From assembly GCA_049999725.1 (NCBI GenBank), contig JBNGIS010016721.1, positions 1 to 40,928 on the forward strand: a DNA stretch of 40,928 nt. Reading direction: 5' to 3'. Below, in pieces: positions 40,107 through 40,928 of the stretch. Position 1 is the first letter of the stretch; each line of letters begins with the position of its first letter. Source of the stretch: Haplomitrium mnioides (lineage: Eukaryota > Marchantiophyta > Haplomitriopsida > Calobryales). Under the pieces are notes generated by a model. That model saw only the letters and a program-made list of their open reading frames with translations, did not search any database and had not been told where the DNA came from. Position numbers and translations under genes: made by a program.

Positions 40107-40140
40107 AACAGCCGCTACTTTGAACCAGGAACCGCTACTG
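40107..40140 (+). repeat. Terminal inverted repeat, copy D
   Basis: The clearest view of the internal direct repeat: CCGCTACT at 40112-40119 and again at 40132-40139, 20 bp apart. Confidence 0.88.
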
Positions 40141-40484
40141 AGTTCCTGTTTCACTTGGCAATCGAATTTTGTTTTTCGAAGATTTGTCATTCAAAAACAT
40201 CAAATTTAAGACTTAAATCTTTTTTTCGGAAAAAAAAAAGTTTTTTATGAACAAAAAATGCACATTTTCCATTTAGATTTTATTTCAAATATCTTTTTTA
40301 GAAAGAGAACTTTAAAAACAAACATTTTGATTATTCAATTATTGTGAAAAAGCTCGACACTATTGAAAATAAATTAAATTCAAGCAAAAAGAAATAAAAT
40401 ATATATATTTCGATAGAAGAAAATTACAGGAAAACCTAAATGTCTATTCGGATAAAGACTTTAAACCTGACTTGGAGCATCGTA

Positions 40485-40700
40485 GGCAACAAAGTCTATG
40501 CAAGCATAGACTCCAGACCACAACCAGAAAGCCTATGCACGCATAGACTCCGAACAAGAATCCTAAATACTCTGCTTGCTTTGACTCTCAACAAGAACAA
40601 CGAAGCCATGCACGCATGGACTTTCAACTACAATCCAACAGCAAAAACACGCCAAGCATCTAAAGAAGAACCCTACAGCCTATCTAAGCATGGACATTGA
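40485..40700. repeat. Palindromic array 4
   Basis: Includes AGTCTATGCAAGCATAGACT, a 20-bp perfect palindrome apart from its AA centre, then GCCTATGCACGCATAGACTC and GCCATGCACGCATGGAC. Spacing is looser than in arrays 1 and 2. Downstream to 40928 no feature is seen. Confidence 0.8.
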
Positions 40701-40928
40701 ACAAGAACCCTTTGACGAATGGGTGTCGATACTCTGAACAACAACTGCCTAGCTTAAGCGTGCAGTGGAACTAGAGAAGAACTACAAATCCTGAATTGCG
40801 CAAAGACACTAAATAATGTGCAAAGCCTACACATAATTCTGAGATTAGAAATTGAGATCAAACAATTCTTGGACTATCAAAAGGGTCAACTTATTCTTAG
40901 GAGAAATAAATGGAATCTTGATGAAAGA

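Larger units (their letters stand above)
40107..40928 (-). mobile_element. TIR DNA element, copy D (one end only)
   Basis: Starts AACAGCCGCTACTTTGAACC and continues AGGAACCGCTACTGAGTTCC, nearly identical to the reverse complement of the copy 3 right end, so the element is in reverse orientation and runs out of the window. It carries an AT-rich subterminal part (40141-40440) and then a palindromic array. No coding remnant of either gene was recognised in the visible 822 bp. Confidence 0.82.

Overview
The window looks like repeat-derived nuclear DNA from a land plant. It is AT-rich, holds no intact cellular gene, and is built almost wholly of decayed transposable elements nested in one another. 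The plant assignment rests on Ty3/gypsy chromovirus remnants with a C-terminal chromodomain and on an LTR element whose primer-binding site matches plant initiator-Met tRNA. The species cannot be named. A fern, lycophyte, bryophyte or conifer is possible, but that is a guess. One 100-N assembly gap lies at 13499-13598.

Layout. (1) 1-7308 plus 13896-13950 is gypsy element A (+ strand): gag zinc knuckle, protease, reverse transcriptase (RT), RNase H, integrase, chromodomain, polypurine tract and 3' LTR; its 5' end lies outside the window. (2) 2615-5717 is gypsy element B (- strand), inserted into A's integrase zinc finger. It has two 420-bp LTRs, a 5-bp target duplication, a primer-binding site and a body shortened by two deletions. 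(3) 7309-13891 (copy 1), 14473-21289 (copy 2), 29200-34481 (copy 3) and 40107 to the window end (copy D) are four copies of one terminal-inverted-repeat (TIR) DNA element, the most interesting content here. (4) 21294-29061 is mostly unassigned AT-rich sequence with a degenerate repeat field at 26500-27800. (5) 29062-29199 plus 34486-40106 is gypsy element C (+ strand), split by TIR copy 3 and cut at its end by TIR copy D.

The TIR element has ends of about 34 bp that contain an internal 8-bp direct repeat (CCGCTACT, 20 bp apart) and appears to make 4-bp target duplications. Between the ends it carries two divergent genes. The minus-strand gene encodes a protein with the motifs DN..ENKN and VGHTHDQID, a family I recall as DUF7869-like and probably a transposase. 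The plus-strand gene encodes a circularly permuted (beta-class) SAM-dependent DNA amino-methyltransferase, with catalytic motif DIPY first and the SAM-binding DLCSGSGT-type motif last. Non-coding parts of the element hold arrays of a 23-24 bp palindromic unit built from GGACT..AGTCC and ATGCGCAT.

Every copy is broken by stops, frameshifts or deletions. Between them they show the whole plan: copy 2 has the most complete transposase-like gene and 5' exons, and copy 3 the most complete methyltransferase. Where the target can be read (copies 1, 3 and D), the elements sit inside gypsy elements, which fixes their ends to the base.
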